Assembly: GCA_963820955.1 (NCBI GenBank)
Contig: CAWGCA010000026.1
Location: forward strand, 1 to 45,636
From: CAWGCA01 sp963820955
GTDB lineage: Bacteria > Pseudomonadota > Gammaproteobacteria > Chromatiales > Chromatiaceae
Direction: 5' to 3'
Length of the DNA stretch: 45,636 nucleotides
In this document: positions 1 through 8,016 of the stretch, piece by piece
How positions within the stretch are numbered: position 1 is the first letter of the stretch
Layout: each line of letters starts with the position of its first letter
Position numbers and translations under genes: made by a program
Notes under the pieces: generated by a model
Told to the model about the DNA's origin: nothing
Databases searched by the model: none
What the model saw: only the letters and a program-made list of their open reading frames with translations

Positions 1-1
1 T

Positions 2-571
2 CGTTTAACATTCGATGCCCTCCACCCGGGTCCGGTTTCGGGCCTGGCATTGGATCTGGGCTGCGGCCCGGCCGACATTACCCTGCGTTTTGCCAGGGCC
101 TATCCCAATAGCCGAATCGACGGGCTAGATGGTGCCGAGGCAATGCTTAATCACGGTCGGTTAGCCCTGCGGAGTGAGCCCGCTCTCCAGTCAAGAGTGC
201 GCCTGATCCAGGATCGCTTACCGGGTGAAAAACTGGGGGCAACCCGCTACGATCACCTGTTATCCAACAGTCTGCTCCACCATCTAGCAGACCCCTCGCT
301 GCTGTGGGAGGCAATTCAACGGTTTGGAAGACCCGGGACCACGGTACTGATAATGGATCTATTCCGCCCGGATGCTCCAGCCACCGTGGAACGTCTGGTG
401 GCGAGCTATGCCGGCGACGCGCCGGAGATACTGCGTCGGGATTTCCGCAACTCATTGTTTGCCGCCTTCACTCCGGAGGAAGTGGCTCATCAGGTTCGAC
501 AGGCGGGGCTGTCCGAGTTACGAGTAAACCGGGTGAGCGACCGGCATCTGCTGGTGCGGGGCTATCTATGA
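2..571 (+). CDS. class I SAM-dependent methyltransferase, 5' truncated
   Basis: The reading frame is open from base 2, so the start lies before the window. The visible part holds the SAM-binding motif I (LDLGCGPADITLRFA) followed by an acidic motif II (RIDGLDGAEAM) and a conserved DHLLSNSLLHHL segment, as in the Rossmann-fold methyltransferases of the UbiE/BioC type. About 190 residues are present; the N-terminal cap is missing. The substrate cannot be read from the sequence. The stop overlaps the ATG of a 49-codon frame by the sequence ATGA, and that frame leads directly into dapF, so the gene may be cotranscribed with dapF-DUF484-xerC. Family assignment is firm; function is open. Confidence 0.8.
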   Translation, partial: RLTFDALHPGPVSGLALDLGCGPADITLRFARAYPNSRIDGLDGAEAMLNHGRLALRSEPALQSRVRLIQDRLPGEKLGATRYDHLLSNSLLHHLADPSLLWEAIQRFGRPGTTVLIMDLFRPDAPATVERLVASYAGDAPEILRRDFRNSLFAAFTPEEVAHQVRQAGLSELRVNRVSDRHLLVRGYL

Positions 572-717
572 ACTCTGGGATGGATGCAGTAGCCAACGGA
601 AATCGCAATCCCGGTTCGCCCAATTGCGGCCAGAACCGGGACCACATCATCCGACACCAAACCATTCGCCGTTGCAATGCCTGCCGGGAAGACGCACCCG
701 GGAAAGGGGTAACATGA
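568..717 (+). CDS. possible 49-aa small protein bridging methyltransferase and dapF
   Basis: A 49-codon frame starts with the ATG that overlaps the stop of the methyltransferase (ATGA) and ends with a TGA that overlaps the dapF ATG (ATGA). Such double overlap is what translational coupling would look like. The product (MNSGMDAVANGN...) is hydrophilic, with two cysteines in a CNAC arrangement region, and has no signal peptide or lipobox, so it is not the LptM/YifL lipoprotein that precedes dapF in enterobacteria. I do not recognise it. It may equally be untranslated spacer. Confidence 0.22.
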   Translation: MNSGMDAVANGNRNPGSPNCGQNRDHIIRHQTIRRCNACREDAPGKGVT

Positions 718-1544
718 TCCTGGATTTTACAAAGATGCATGGCCTGGGGAATGACTTCGTGGTCATCAACGCCATCGAACAGCCGGTTGAACTCAGCGCC
801 GAGCAGTGCCGATTCATCGCCGACCGGCATTTCGGTGTGGGGTGTGACCAAATCCTGATGGTGGAGCCGCCTCGAGACCAGGAGACCGACTTTTACTACC
901 GCATCTACAATGCCGACGGTTCCGAGGTGGAGCAATGTGGCAACGGCGCCCGCTGCTTCGCCCGCTTCGTAAGAGATCAGGGCATAACGATAAAGGATGA
1001 AATTGATGTGGGTACTCACTCCGGAAAGATACGCCTGTACCTGGAGGACGACGGTCAGGTAAGGGTCAACATGGGAAGACCAGAGCTGGAACCGGCCTTG
1101 ATTCCTTTTCTCTCGGAGCAGCAGGCGACCAATTACCCAATCCAGGCGGGAGATGAAACAATTTCCATCGGTGCTGTCTCCATGGGAAATCCCCACGCCG
1201 TGATGCGAGTGGAGCGAATCGACGAGGCACCGGTGGATCGGCTCGGCCCTCTACTGGAAAAACATGCCCGCTTTCCCCAACGCGTCAATGTCGGCTTTAT
1301 GGAGATTCGCTCCCGGGAGCAGATCAGGCTGCGGGTCTTCGAACGCGGCAGCGGGGAAACCCTGGCCTGCGGCACCGGTGCCTGCGCCGCGGTCGTGGTC
1401 GGAAAGATTCAGGGACTGCTGGACGAACAGGTTCAGGTCATCCTTCCCGGGGGCGATCTTGTGATAAAGTGGGCAGGTAAAAATGAACCTGTGTGGATGA
1501 GTGGCCCGGCAGCACGCGTCTACGAGGGGAGAATAAAACTATGA
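714..1544 (+). CDS. dapF: diaminopimelate epimerase
   Basis: DapF converts LL- to meso-diaminopimelate for lysine and peptidoglycan synthesis in the cytoplasm, without a cofactor, using two cysteines. Both are visible: the first in EQCGNGARC (about residue 76) and the second in ETLACGTGACAA (about residue 220). The N-terminus MHGLGNDFVV is the family hallmark, and 276 residues is the usual length. The ATG at 714 is chosen because it begins MILDFTKMHGLGND and has GAAAGGGG just upstream; a longer in-frame start at 624 only adds low-complexity residues. The stop overlaps the next start by ATGA. The order dapF-DUF484-xerC is the classic gammaproteobacterial arrangement. Confidence 0.97.
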   Translation: MILDFTKMHGLGNDFVVINAIEQPVELSAEQCRFIADRHFGVGCDQILMVEPPRDQETDFYYRIYNADGSEVEQCGNGARCFARFVRDQGITIKDEIDVGTHSGKIRLYLEDDGQVRVNMGRPELEPALIPFLSEQQATNYPIQAGDETISIGAVSMGNPHAVMRVERIDEAPVDRLGPLLEKHARFPQRVNVGFMEIRSREQIRLRVFERGSGETLACGTGACAAVVVGKIQGLLDEQVQVILPGGDLVIKWAGKNEPVWMSGPAARVYEGRIKL

Positions 1545-2221
1545 GTTCACCGCCGAAAAAACGGGCACCGGCCGAAAATCTGGAACAGACAGTAACTCTG
1601 TTTCTGCAACAGCACCCGAATTTTTTTGACCGTTACCCCGAATTGTTGAAAGAGCTCGAACTACCGCACCAGAGCGGAAACGCGGTCTCCTTGATCGAGC
1701 GCCAGGTTAAAAACCTGCGCGCAGAGACTGCGCAATACCGGCAGCAGCTGGATGAACTGATCACCGTTGCACGGGAAAACGAGCAACTCAATCAACGCCT
1801 GCACACTCTCACCTTAACGCTGATCCAAGCGGTAAATTTCGACGAAGTTATCGATGTTCTTCAAGATAAGCTGCATGAAGATTTCCGGGCCGATGCCGTA
1901 GAGGTGCACCTCTTCTCCGCCGCCGAGTCGGCGGGGGAAACCAACCCGGAACTGGATGGCTTCCGTGAATTTCTCGACGCAGGCATGCCCCTCTGCGGCC
2001 CACTTTCCAACCAGCAGTTGAACTATCTTTTCGGTCCCCAGGCCGAAGACATCCGTTCCGCCGCATTGATCCCGATCAGAGGCCTGGCGCTGCTGGGGTT
2101 GCTTGCGTTCGGCAGTCATAGTGAGCAGCGCTTTCTCCACGGCATGGGTACCGATTTTCTCACCCGGCTGGGCGAAATCGTCAGTAAAACCCTGGAAGTG
2201 GTGCAGGAGCCCGGGTTCTGA
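1541..2221 (+). CDS. DUF484 family protein
   Basis: The 226-residue product matches the DUF484 (YigA) family found between dapF and xerC: an N-terminal helical segment with QQHPNFFDRYPELL, then SLIERQVKNLR and a short coiled coil around residues 45-90, followed by a GAF-like C-terminal half. The family has no established function. No signal peptide or membrane segment is present, so it is cytoplasmic. The ATG at 1541 overlaps the dapF stop (ATGA) and the stop overlaps the xerC ATG by one base, so the three are probably translated from one message. Confidence 0.9.
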   Translation: MSSPPKKRAPAENLEQTVTLFLQQHPNFFDRYPELLKELELPHQSGNAVSLIERQVKNLRAETAQYRQQLDELITVARENEQLNQRLHTLTLTLIQAVNFDEVIDVLQDKLHEDFRADAVEVHLFSAAESAGETNPELDGFREFLDAGMPLCGPLSNQQLNYLFGPQAEDIRSAALIPIRGLALLGLLAFGSHSEQRFLHGMGTDFLTRLGEIVSKTLEVVQEPGF

Positions 2222-3144
2222 TGACCGATGGCGGGGGACTCCAGAAATGGCTCTCCCGCTACCTGCAACATCTTCGCCATGAGCGCCGGCTTTCCCCCCA
2301 TACCCTCTCCAACTACGGCCGGGACCTGGAGCGAATTCGGGACTGGTGCGGCGAACAAGAAATAACCGACTGGAAGCAGCTGAACCAGCATCAGATTCGC
2401 GGCTATATGGCCGGCCGGCACCGGCAGGGCATCTCGGGCAAAAGCCTGCAGCGGGAACTCTCTTCCCTGCGCAGCCTGTACCGCTACCTGCTGCGTGAAG
2501 GGGCCAGTGCATGCAATCCGGCGCAAGGAATACGAGCCCCGAAGAGCGGGGCCCGCCTGCCGGCCACACTCGATGTCGATCAACTCGCCAAACTGCTGAA
2601 CAAAACTACGGATCAGCCCTTGGAACTGCGGGATCTCGCCATCATGGAGCTGTTCTACTCATCCGGCCTGCGGCTTGCCGAACTGGTCTCGCTGGAACTG
2701 ACCGATGTCGATCTCGACGATGGAACCCTGGAGGTAACCGGCAAGGGGGCTAAAACGCGGCGAGTTCCGGTGGGGCGCAAAGCGAGACAAGCCATATCAA
2801 CCTGGCTGCGGGTCAGGGGCAGCCTGGCCGACACCACCGAAACAGCCTTGTTTGTCAGCCGACGGGGTGGGCGAATTCAGCCCCGCACGGTCCAGGCTAG
2901 ATTGAAAAAATGGGCCTTGAAACACGGTGCCCCTCGCAGCCTCCACCCACACCTGCTGCGCCATTCCTTCGCCAGCCATCTGCTGGAGTCCTCGGCAGAT
3001 CTGAGAGCCGTACAGGAACTTCTGGGGCACGCAGACATCAGTACCACCCAGATCTACACTCATCTGGATTTTCAGCACCTGGCCCAGGTTTATGATGATG
3101 CCCATCCCCGGGCCAAGAAAAAAAAGGGCAGCGACCGGGGTTAG
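2221..3144 (+). CDS. xerC: site-specific tyrosine recombinase XerC
   Basis: XerC acts with XerD at the dif site to resolve chromosome dimers at division. The 307-residue protein has the SAM-like N-terminal DNA-binding domain (about 1-95, SPHTLSNYGRDL) and the catalytic domain with the full set of active-site residues: R151 (SGLRLAE), K175 (TGKG), H244 and R247 (HPHLLRH), H270 (LGHADISTTQIYTH) and nucleophile Y279. Its place behind dapF-DUF484 identifies it as housekeeping XerC rather than a phage or integron integrase. The C-terminus ends in a lysine-rich tail (residues 297-304). Confidence 0.97.
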   Translation: MTDGGGLQKWLSRYLQHLRHERRLSPHTLSNYGRDLERIRDWCGEQEITDWKQLNQHQIRGYMAGRHRQGISGKSLQRELSSLRSLYRYLLREGASACNPAQGIRAPKSGARLPATLDVDQLAKLLNKTTDQPLELRDLAIMELFYSSGLRLAELVSLELTDVDLDDGTLEVTGKGAKTRRVPVGRKARQAISTWLRVRGSLADTTETALFVSRRGGRIQPRTVQARLKKWALKHGAPRSLHPHLLRHSFASHLLESSADLRAVQELLGHADISTTQIYTHLDFQHLAQVYDDAHPRAKKKKGSDRG

Positions 3145-3317
3145 TGAACCCGGCCACGGACAATGCCAGTGGGCCAAAAAACAAAAAAGGTAGTTCATAA
3201 AAAACACGCCTGCGACAGGCAGGGAGCATCAGCCAACACGGGCTAGGGCCTTGCTAACACCATGCGGATTGTGGTTTCTTGCTAGATTATGCTTAAACGT
3301 TAGTGAGATAAATTTTA

Positions 3318-3334
3318 GGGTACTTCATTTGCAT
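3318..3334 (+). promoter_or_regulatory. candidate sigma-54 promoter for the binding protein/GGDEF-EAL operon
   Basis: The sequence GGGTAC-TTCAT-TTGCA fits the -24/-12 consensus TGGCAC-N5-TTGCA with the invariant GG and GC spaced by 10 bases. Transcription would start near 3343 and give a leader of about 145 nt that contains the repeat hairpins. The NtrC-like dyad would then lie downstream of the promoter, which is an unusual position, and the second copy of the element has lost the correct spacing. Chance occurrence is possible. Confidence 0.3.
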
Positions 3335-3402
3335 GCACTTACGCGCACGAAGACAGTGGTGCGTCCCTGTACCACCTGCGCAGCTCGACATTTTTCGTGG
3401 GG
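3318..3402 (+). repeat. intergenic repeat element, copy A, with NtrC-like dyad and hairpin
   Basis: By hand alignment about 63 of 76 positions of 3332-3407 match 21605-21679, with one single-base gap. Shared landmarks, in order: CATGC, TACGCGCACGAA, AGTGGTGC, TCCCTG, ACCAC, CTCGA, TTTTTCG and GCCCTT. GCAC-N7-GTGG (3345-3359) matches the NtrC dyad consensus GCAC-N7-GTGC in all but the last base. The next 20 bases form a hairpin with loop TCCC (3356-3363 pairing with 3368-3375, using two G-T pairs). Upstream, GG-N10-GC at 3319-3332 (GGTAC, TTGCA) resembles a sigma-54 -24/-12 promoter. The substitutions between the copies preserve pairing. Confidence 0.6.
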
Positions 3403-3486
3403 CCCTTTAGCCGGATATAAGGCGATTCAGCAGTGGCGGGGGAAATGTACCTATCTTCAACAGACTGCCCACGCTAGAGGCACCGG

Positions 3487-4632
3487 ATGAGCAGAGAATC
3501 GAAATTTATTCATTGGCTGATCCTGACCACTGCGGTGGTCCTGACCGGCAGTCTACTGGCAGGAATCTGGTGGTTCAAACTGCAGCAGCAGCAGGAACCG
3601 GTACGCATCGGACTGGCCGTGAATCTGAGCGGTCATGGAGGTACTGCCGGGGAATATATCCGGGAAGGGGCCCTGCTGGCAGTGGAAGAGGCCAATGCCG
3701 TGGGCGGTATTCGTGGTCGGCCCCTGGAGTTGCTGATCAAGGACGATATGAACACCCGGGCGGGAATCAGAGCTGCGGACACCGCCCTGATTGAGCAGGG
3801 CGTGCCGGTGATCATCGGTCATGTCACCTCGGGCGCCTCGCTCTTAGCCTATCCACTGGTCACCTCCCACGGGGTGCTGATGTTCACGCCCTATACCGCG
3901 ACGATCGAGCTGACCGGCAAGGACGACCTTTTCCTGCGTACATCCGTGGATGTAACCCGCTATGCCCGCAGCATGGCCTCACTGCTGCAGCAAAAAAAGG
4001 CCCAGTCTGTGGCGTTTCTCATGGATATGTCGAACCCGAGTTTCGTCAACGAGTATGTCGACATGACCGACCGATATTTCTCCGGGCAGACGAAAAAGAT
4101 CCAATTCAATCCCAAGCAAAAGATCGACTGGGAGGCCGTCCTGGAACGGCTCCTCGCACCGACACCGGATGCGATCGTGCTTCTCAGTGAAGTCAGCATG
4201 ACCGGCATCGCGGCCCAGAAACTGCGTGCGAAAGGCTTCACCGGCCCGCTGGTCGCAACACTCTGGGCTCAGACACCGGATCTTATGCGCTTTGGAGGTA
4301 ACGCCGTGGAGGGACTCTCCATCATCACCTTTATCGACCCGGACAACGACCGGCCGGATTTCATTTCCTTTTCTGAAAAAATGAGGGCACGTCTGAACAA
4401 ACCGGCGAACGCGCGTTCCACCCGGGCCTACGAAGCGGTCTCAATCCTGGTAGAAGCGCTGCGTAACCTGTCCCCTATAACGGCGGAAGCATTGAAAAAA
4501 GAGCTTTTGTCAGGCGAGTTCGAAACCTTGATGGGGACGGTAAAGTTTGACCCCTTCGGTGACGTGGAGCGCAGTGTTTTCGAGATCAGGGTTGAAGACG
4601 GGCGCTTTACCCGAGTCGGAGAACTACCCTGA
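3487..4632 (+). CDS. membrane-anchored type I periplasmic binding protein (LivJ/UrtA-like)
   Basis: The 381-residue protein starts with one hydrophobic segment (residues about 10-30, WLILTTAVVLTGSLLAGIWW) without an obvious signal peptidase site or lipobox, so it is probably anchored in the inner membrane facing the periplasm. The rest is a Peripla_BP_6 fold: RIGLAVNLSGHGGTAGEYIREGA, the EEANAVGGIRGRPLELLIKDD segment and VIIGHVTSGASLLAYPLV, as in branched-chain amino acid, amide and urea binding proteins. No ABC permease or ATPase gene is nearby. Instead the stop is 5 nt before a sensor GGDEF-EAL gene, which suggests that the protein senses a ligand for that partner rather than feeding a transporter. 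Ligand unknown. Confidence 0.85.
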   Translation: MSRESKFIHWLILTTAVVLTGSLLAGIWWFKLQQQQEPVRIGLAVNLSGHGGTAGEYIREGALLAVEEANAVGGIRGRPLELLIKDDMNTRAGIRAADTALIEQGVPVIIGHVTSGASLLAYPLVTSHGVLMFTPYTATIELTGKDDLFLRTSVDVTRYARSMASLLQQKKAQSVAFLMDMSNPSFVNEYVDMTDRYFSGQTKKIQFNPKQKIDWEAVLERLLAPTPDAIVLLSEVSMTGIAAQKLRAKGFTGPLVATLWAQTPDLMRFGGNAVEGLSIITFIDPDNDRPDFISFSEKMRARLNKPANARSTRAYEAVSILVEALRNLSPITAEALKKELLSGEFETLMGTVKFDPFGDVERSVFEIRVEDGRFTRVGELP

Positions 4633-4637
4633 ACCAG

Positions 4638-7364
4638 ATGCAACCCCTTGGTTCCAAAATAAGACGCACACTACTTCTGGTGGGGGGCATTGCCTTTCTG
4701 GGGGCTGCCATCTCGGTCGCCACGCTCCAATACCAACAGCACAGGCATTCCCTGGTTAGGGTGATGACGGCCCGCATCGATATCACACAAGGTATTATTT
4801 CAGAGCTGCTGCGTCTGGAGCAGGCGCGCGTGCGGGGGATCCTGCATGAACTGACGCGGCAGAACGCGCCTAACGAGATCCGCTTGCTGGAACGGGCACT
4901 GCATATTGAAGGGGAAAACGACCTTTTTTATGTGTTGGATCAGGATGGGCGGGTATCTCTGATCTCCAAATCCTATCGACAATATCTAGGTCTGGATTTT
5001 TCTCACCTGGCGTTTATCGCTAAACGCCAACCGGTCTCCGGTGTCTATCTTTCCCTGGTCACCCGGCAGTCAGTGATCAGCCTGGTGACCGAGATAAACG
5101 ACGGTCGCCTGCTGGTGCTGGAGAAAAACCTGAGTGACTTCCTACCGCTGTTTGCCCAGTTCGAGCAGGGAGAGATGATCCCGAACGAGCAGCTGTTCGT
5201 GCTTGCCCCCGATGGCACGGTGATCTATCACCCGAATGAGGAACTGGTCCGTTCGCGACACAATCTTGGTCTTGAACTCAAGAACTGGCAGGGACCCGAC
5301 TCAAGGGGACTCTACCGTTTCGATATCGGGCAAAATAACTATATCGGAGTGAAACGCAGCCTCAAGATACCCGAGGGCTGGAAGCTTTATTACTCGGTAC
5401 CCCGCCGGCTGCTGATCGATGTGGTGAAACAAGAGGTGGTAGTGCAGTTTATCGTACTGGCAACGGCCTTTTTTAGCGCCTTCGCGGCGCTGGGGTGGAT
5501 ACTTCAGCGTTACTATTCCAACCCGCTGGCCGATGTAGCCCGGTCCCTGTCGGGATACGAGCTGAACGAGAAAGAGGCCGTACCCAGGACCGCCTCCAGG
5601 GGCATCCTGGAGCTGGACCAGCTCATTCGTGCGGTCAATGGCATGACCGACAAAATGCGCTCTACCACTGAACAACTGGAGGAACGCGAAGAGCTGTTTC
5701 GAACGGTGACCGAGCATTCGGTGCATTGGGCGTTCTGGCTGCACCCTGATGGCGGGCTTCGCTACATCGCTCCATCCTGCGAACGCATAACGGGCTACAG
5801 TGCTGAGGAGTTTTACCGGAAACCGGCACTTTTGCGCGACATCATCCATCCTGACGACCGTACGCTCTGGGACGATCATCGCCATAAAACGGACAGCCGC
5901 GGGGAGCTAGTACCAATGGATTTTCGGATCCAGACCAAGGACGGAGCGACCCGCTGGATCCGGCATTTCTGTCAACCGATCATCTCCGACACCGGCTCCA
6001 ATCTCGGCAACCGGGGTACCAATATCGATATCACCGATGAAAAACTGGCCGAACAGCGATTGGTCCATCACAGCCTCTACGACTCTTTAACGGGCTTGGC
6101 AAACCGTGATCTATTTATGGACCGGATGAGCCACGCCATCTCCCGCTGTGCCCGAGAGGAGTTCCAGTTTGCGGTGTTGTTTTTCGACCTGGATCGATTC
6201 AAGACCGTCAACGACAGTTTGGGGCACCGGATTGGCGACCGCTTACTGCAAAATGTGGCCCGCCGTCTGCGGGAGGAGAGCCGCCCTTCGGATACCATCG
6301 CTCGACTTGGCGGGGATGAATTCGGGGCGTTACTGGAGGGCGTCAATGACGTTTCCGATGTCTTGCTTTTTGCCAGACGGGTGCAGGAACGGATACGCGA
6401 GCCGTTCCAGCTGGATAATTTTGAAGTGTTTTCCAGTATCAGCGTCGGTATTACCTTGAGTCGCGGCAAGTCCCGTAACGCGGAGGATCTGCTACGCGAT
6501 GCCGATACCGCAATGTATCACGCGAAATCTCTGGGCAGGGACCGTATAGAGATTTTCGACACGGAGATGCACGCCCGAGCCGTTGCCCGATTGAGCCTGG
6601 AGACCGACTTGCGCCGAGCACTCGAGCGCCGGGAGTTCATCAATCATTACCAGCCGATCATGGAACTGGCAAGCATGAGCATTGCCGGATTTGAGGCACT
6701 GGTGCGCTGGCAACACCCGGAAAAGGGCTTGCTTCCACCAGGTGAATTTATCACGCTGGCAGAGGACACTGGGATTATTCTGCCGCTTGGGGAATCGGTT
6801 TTGAATCATGCCTGCGCGCATCTGCGAAACTGGCGCACCGAAACTAAAGGCCGGGTTTCGATCACCATGAACGTCAATCTGTCGGCACTGCAGCTGGCTC
6901 AGAGTGATCTGGCGGGAAACCTGAACTATCTGCTCGAAAAATACGATCTTAACGCGTCGGACCTCAATATGGAGATTACCGAAAGCATGCTGATGGAGTA
7001 CACGGGGACGGTACCTGAAACCCTGGAACGAATTACGGCTTTAGGTACAGGTTTGTGTATGGATGATTTCGGTACCGGATACTCCTCCTTGACCAATCTG
7101 CGCCGTTTTCCCATCAGCGGTATCAAAATCGATCGGATATTCATCGCCTCCATGATGGAGAGAGAAGATGATCACAAAATCGTTCGCACCATCATCGATC
7201 TGGCGCACAACCTGGGCATTCACTGTGTTGCCGAAGGTGTGGAGACTGACCTCCAGCTGATTGAACTCAAAAAACTGGGTTGCGATTACGCCCAGGGGTT
7301 TCTGTTCTCCAGGCCGCTAGAGTCAGCAGAGGCGCTGGTCATGATTCAAAAGGCCGTCAGTTGA
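4638..7364 (+). CDS. dCache-PAS-GGDEF-EAL c-di-GMP signalling protein
   Basis: 908 residues. TM1 (about 11-30) and TM2 (about 268-290) flank a periplasmic region of about 235 residues with a Cache-like sensor pattern (FYVLDQDGRVSLIS; LFVLAPDGTVIYHP). A HAMP-like linker and a PAS/PAC pair (about 350-470; ITGYSAEEF, HPDDR) follow. The GGDEF domain (about 478-640) has an intact GGDEF at 558-562 and an inhibitory I-site RPSD at 549-552, exactly five residues upstream. The EAL domain (about 655-900) keeps E686 (FEALVRW), NVNLS, EITES, DDFGTGYSS (809-817), K830, E866 and Q886, so hydrolysis of c-di-GMP is possible too. Both activities look intact; which dominates cannot be read. It follows the binding protein by 5 nt, as one operon. 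Confidence 0.95.
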   Translation: MQPLGSKIRRTLLLVGGIAFLGAAISVATLQYQQHRHSLVRVMTARIDITQGIISELLRLEQARVRGILHELTRQNAPNEIRLLERALHIEGENDLFYVLDQDGRVSLISKSYRQYLGLDFSHLAFIAKRQPVSGVYLSLVTRQSVISLVTEINDGRLLVLEKNLSDFLPLFAQFEQGEMIPNEQLFVLAPDGTVIYHPNEELVRSRHNLGLELKNWQGPDSRGLYRFDIGQNNYIGVKRSLKIPEGWKLYYSVPRRLLIDVVKQEVVVQFIVLATAFFSAFAALGWILQRYYSNPLADVARSLSGYELNEKEAVPRTASRGILELDQLIRAVNGMTDKMRSTTEQLEEREELFRTVTEHSVHWAFWLHPDGGLRYIAPSCERITGYSAEEFYRKPALLRDIIHPDDRTLWDDHRHKTDSRGELVPMDFRIQTKDGATRWIRHFCQPIISDTGSNLGNRGTNIDITDEKLAEQRLVHHSLYDSLTGLANRDLFMDRMSHAISRCAREEFQFAVLFFDLDRFKTVNDSLGHRIGDRLLQNVARRLREESRPSDTIARLGGDEFGALLEGVNDVSDVLLFARRVQERIREPFQLDNFEVFSSISVGITLSRGKSRNAEDLLRDADTAMYHAKSLGRDRIEIFDTEMHARAVARLSLETDLRRALERREFINHYQPIMELASMSIAGFEALVRWQHPEKGLLPPGEFITLAEDTGIILPLGESVLNHACAHLRNWRTETKGRVSITMNVNLSALQLAQSDLAGNLNYLLEKYDLNASDLNMEITESMLMEYTGTVPETLERITALGTGLCMDDFGTGYSSLTNLRRFPISGIKIDRIFIASMMEREDDHKIVRTIIDLAHNLGIHCVAEGVETDLQLIELKKLGCDYAQGFLFSRPLESAEALVMIQKAVS

Positions 7365-7383
7365 ACCGGTCATGGGGGGTTGG

Positions 7384-7411
7384 CTTGAAATCCGGTTTTA
7401 TTCCCCCACCT
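7384..7411 (+). promoter_or_regulatory. sigma-32 (heat shock) promoter of hslVU
   Basis: CTTGAAA (7384-7390), a 13-base spacer and CCCCACCT (7404-7411) match the RpoH consensus CTTGAAA-N13/14-CCCCATNT with one or two mismatches in the -10 box. It sits about 48 bases upstream of hslV, giving a leader near 40 nt. hslVU is a classical heat-shock operon, so position and sequence agree. A TAGAAT at 7421 could serve as a vegetative -10 in addition. Confidence 0.75.
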
Positions 7412-7458
7412 TCGATCGATTAGAATAAGTTGTTTCTGAATAGCAAGGGGTCAACAGA

Positions 7459-8004
7459 TTGGAGCCCATCAAAGGCACGACCATTCTCTCTGTCCGGCGC
7501 GGCGGCAAGGTAGTCATCGGCGGCGACGGCCAGGTTTCCATGGGCAACACCGTGATGAAGGGTAACGCCCGCAAGGTTCGGCGCCTCTATAAGGAGCGGG
7601 TGCTGGCGGGATTCGCCGGTGCCACGGCGGACGCCTTTACCCTGTTCGAACGGTTCGAGGGGAAGCTGGAGAAACACCACGGCCATCTAACCCGTTCGGC
7701 GGTCGAGCTGGCAAAGGATTGGCGCACCGATCGCATGTTACGCCGGCTGGAGGCATTACTTATCGTAGCGGATGCCAAGGCCTCCCTGATTATCACCGGC
7801 AATGGCGATGTGATCGAGCCCGAAGAGAGCCTGATGGCGATCGGATCCGGCGGTCCCTATGCCCAGGCAGCGGCCAAAGCCCTGTTGCAGAACACCGAAT
7901 TGGAGGCGCGGGAGATAGTGCAGAAGGGCCTTTCCATTGCTGCCGATATCTGCGTCTACACCAACCACAATCTGATCATCGAAGAGCTGGACGCTGCAGA
8001 GTGA
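7459..8004 (+). CDS. hslV: ATP-dependent protease peptidase subunit HslV
   Basis: HslV forms the double-hexamer proteolytic core of the HslUV (ClpYQ) protease in the cytoplasm. The 181 residues align across the family: TTILSVRRGGKVVIGGDGQVSMGN, GFAGATADAFTLFERFE, AKDWRTDRMLRRLEA, IITGNGDV and IGSGGPYAQAAAKAL. The catalytic N-terminal threonine would be T7 after removal of a short propeptide (MEPIKG). The start is TTG at 7459; it is placed eight bases after CAAGGGG, and no ATG is available upstream of the conserved TTILSVRR. hslU follows after 12 nt. Confidence 0.97.
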   Translation: MEPIKGTTILSVRRGGKVVIGGDGQVSMGNTVMKGNARKVRRLYKERVLAGFAGATADAFTLFERFEGKLEKHHGHLTRSAVELAKDWRTDRMLRRLEALLIVADAKASLIITGNGDVIEPEESLMAIGSGGPYAQAAAKALLQNTELEAREIVQKGLSIAADICVYTNHNLIIEELDAAE

Positions 8005-8016
8005 ACGCCGAATACC

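Larger units (their letters stand above)
3145..3486 (+). other. intergenic region upstream of the binding protein/GGDEF-EAL operon
   Basis: No gene is visible in these 342 bases. A short hairpin (GCCTG-CGA-CAGGC, 3208-3220) lies about 65 bases after xerC and, read on the minus strand, is followed by a T run after GTG. From 3318 the region contains the repeat element described separately. The last 80 bases before 3487 lack a strong Shine-Dalgarno; GAGGCACCGG lies just before the ATG. Confidence 0.6.

Noticed and set aside
2221..3144. Phage or genomic-island integrase
   Set aside because: The gene follows dapF and DUF484 in the housekeeping xerC order, and no attachment site or island genes are seen.
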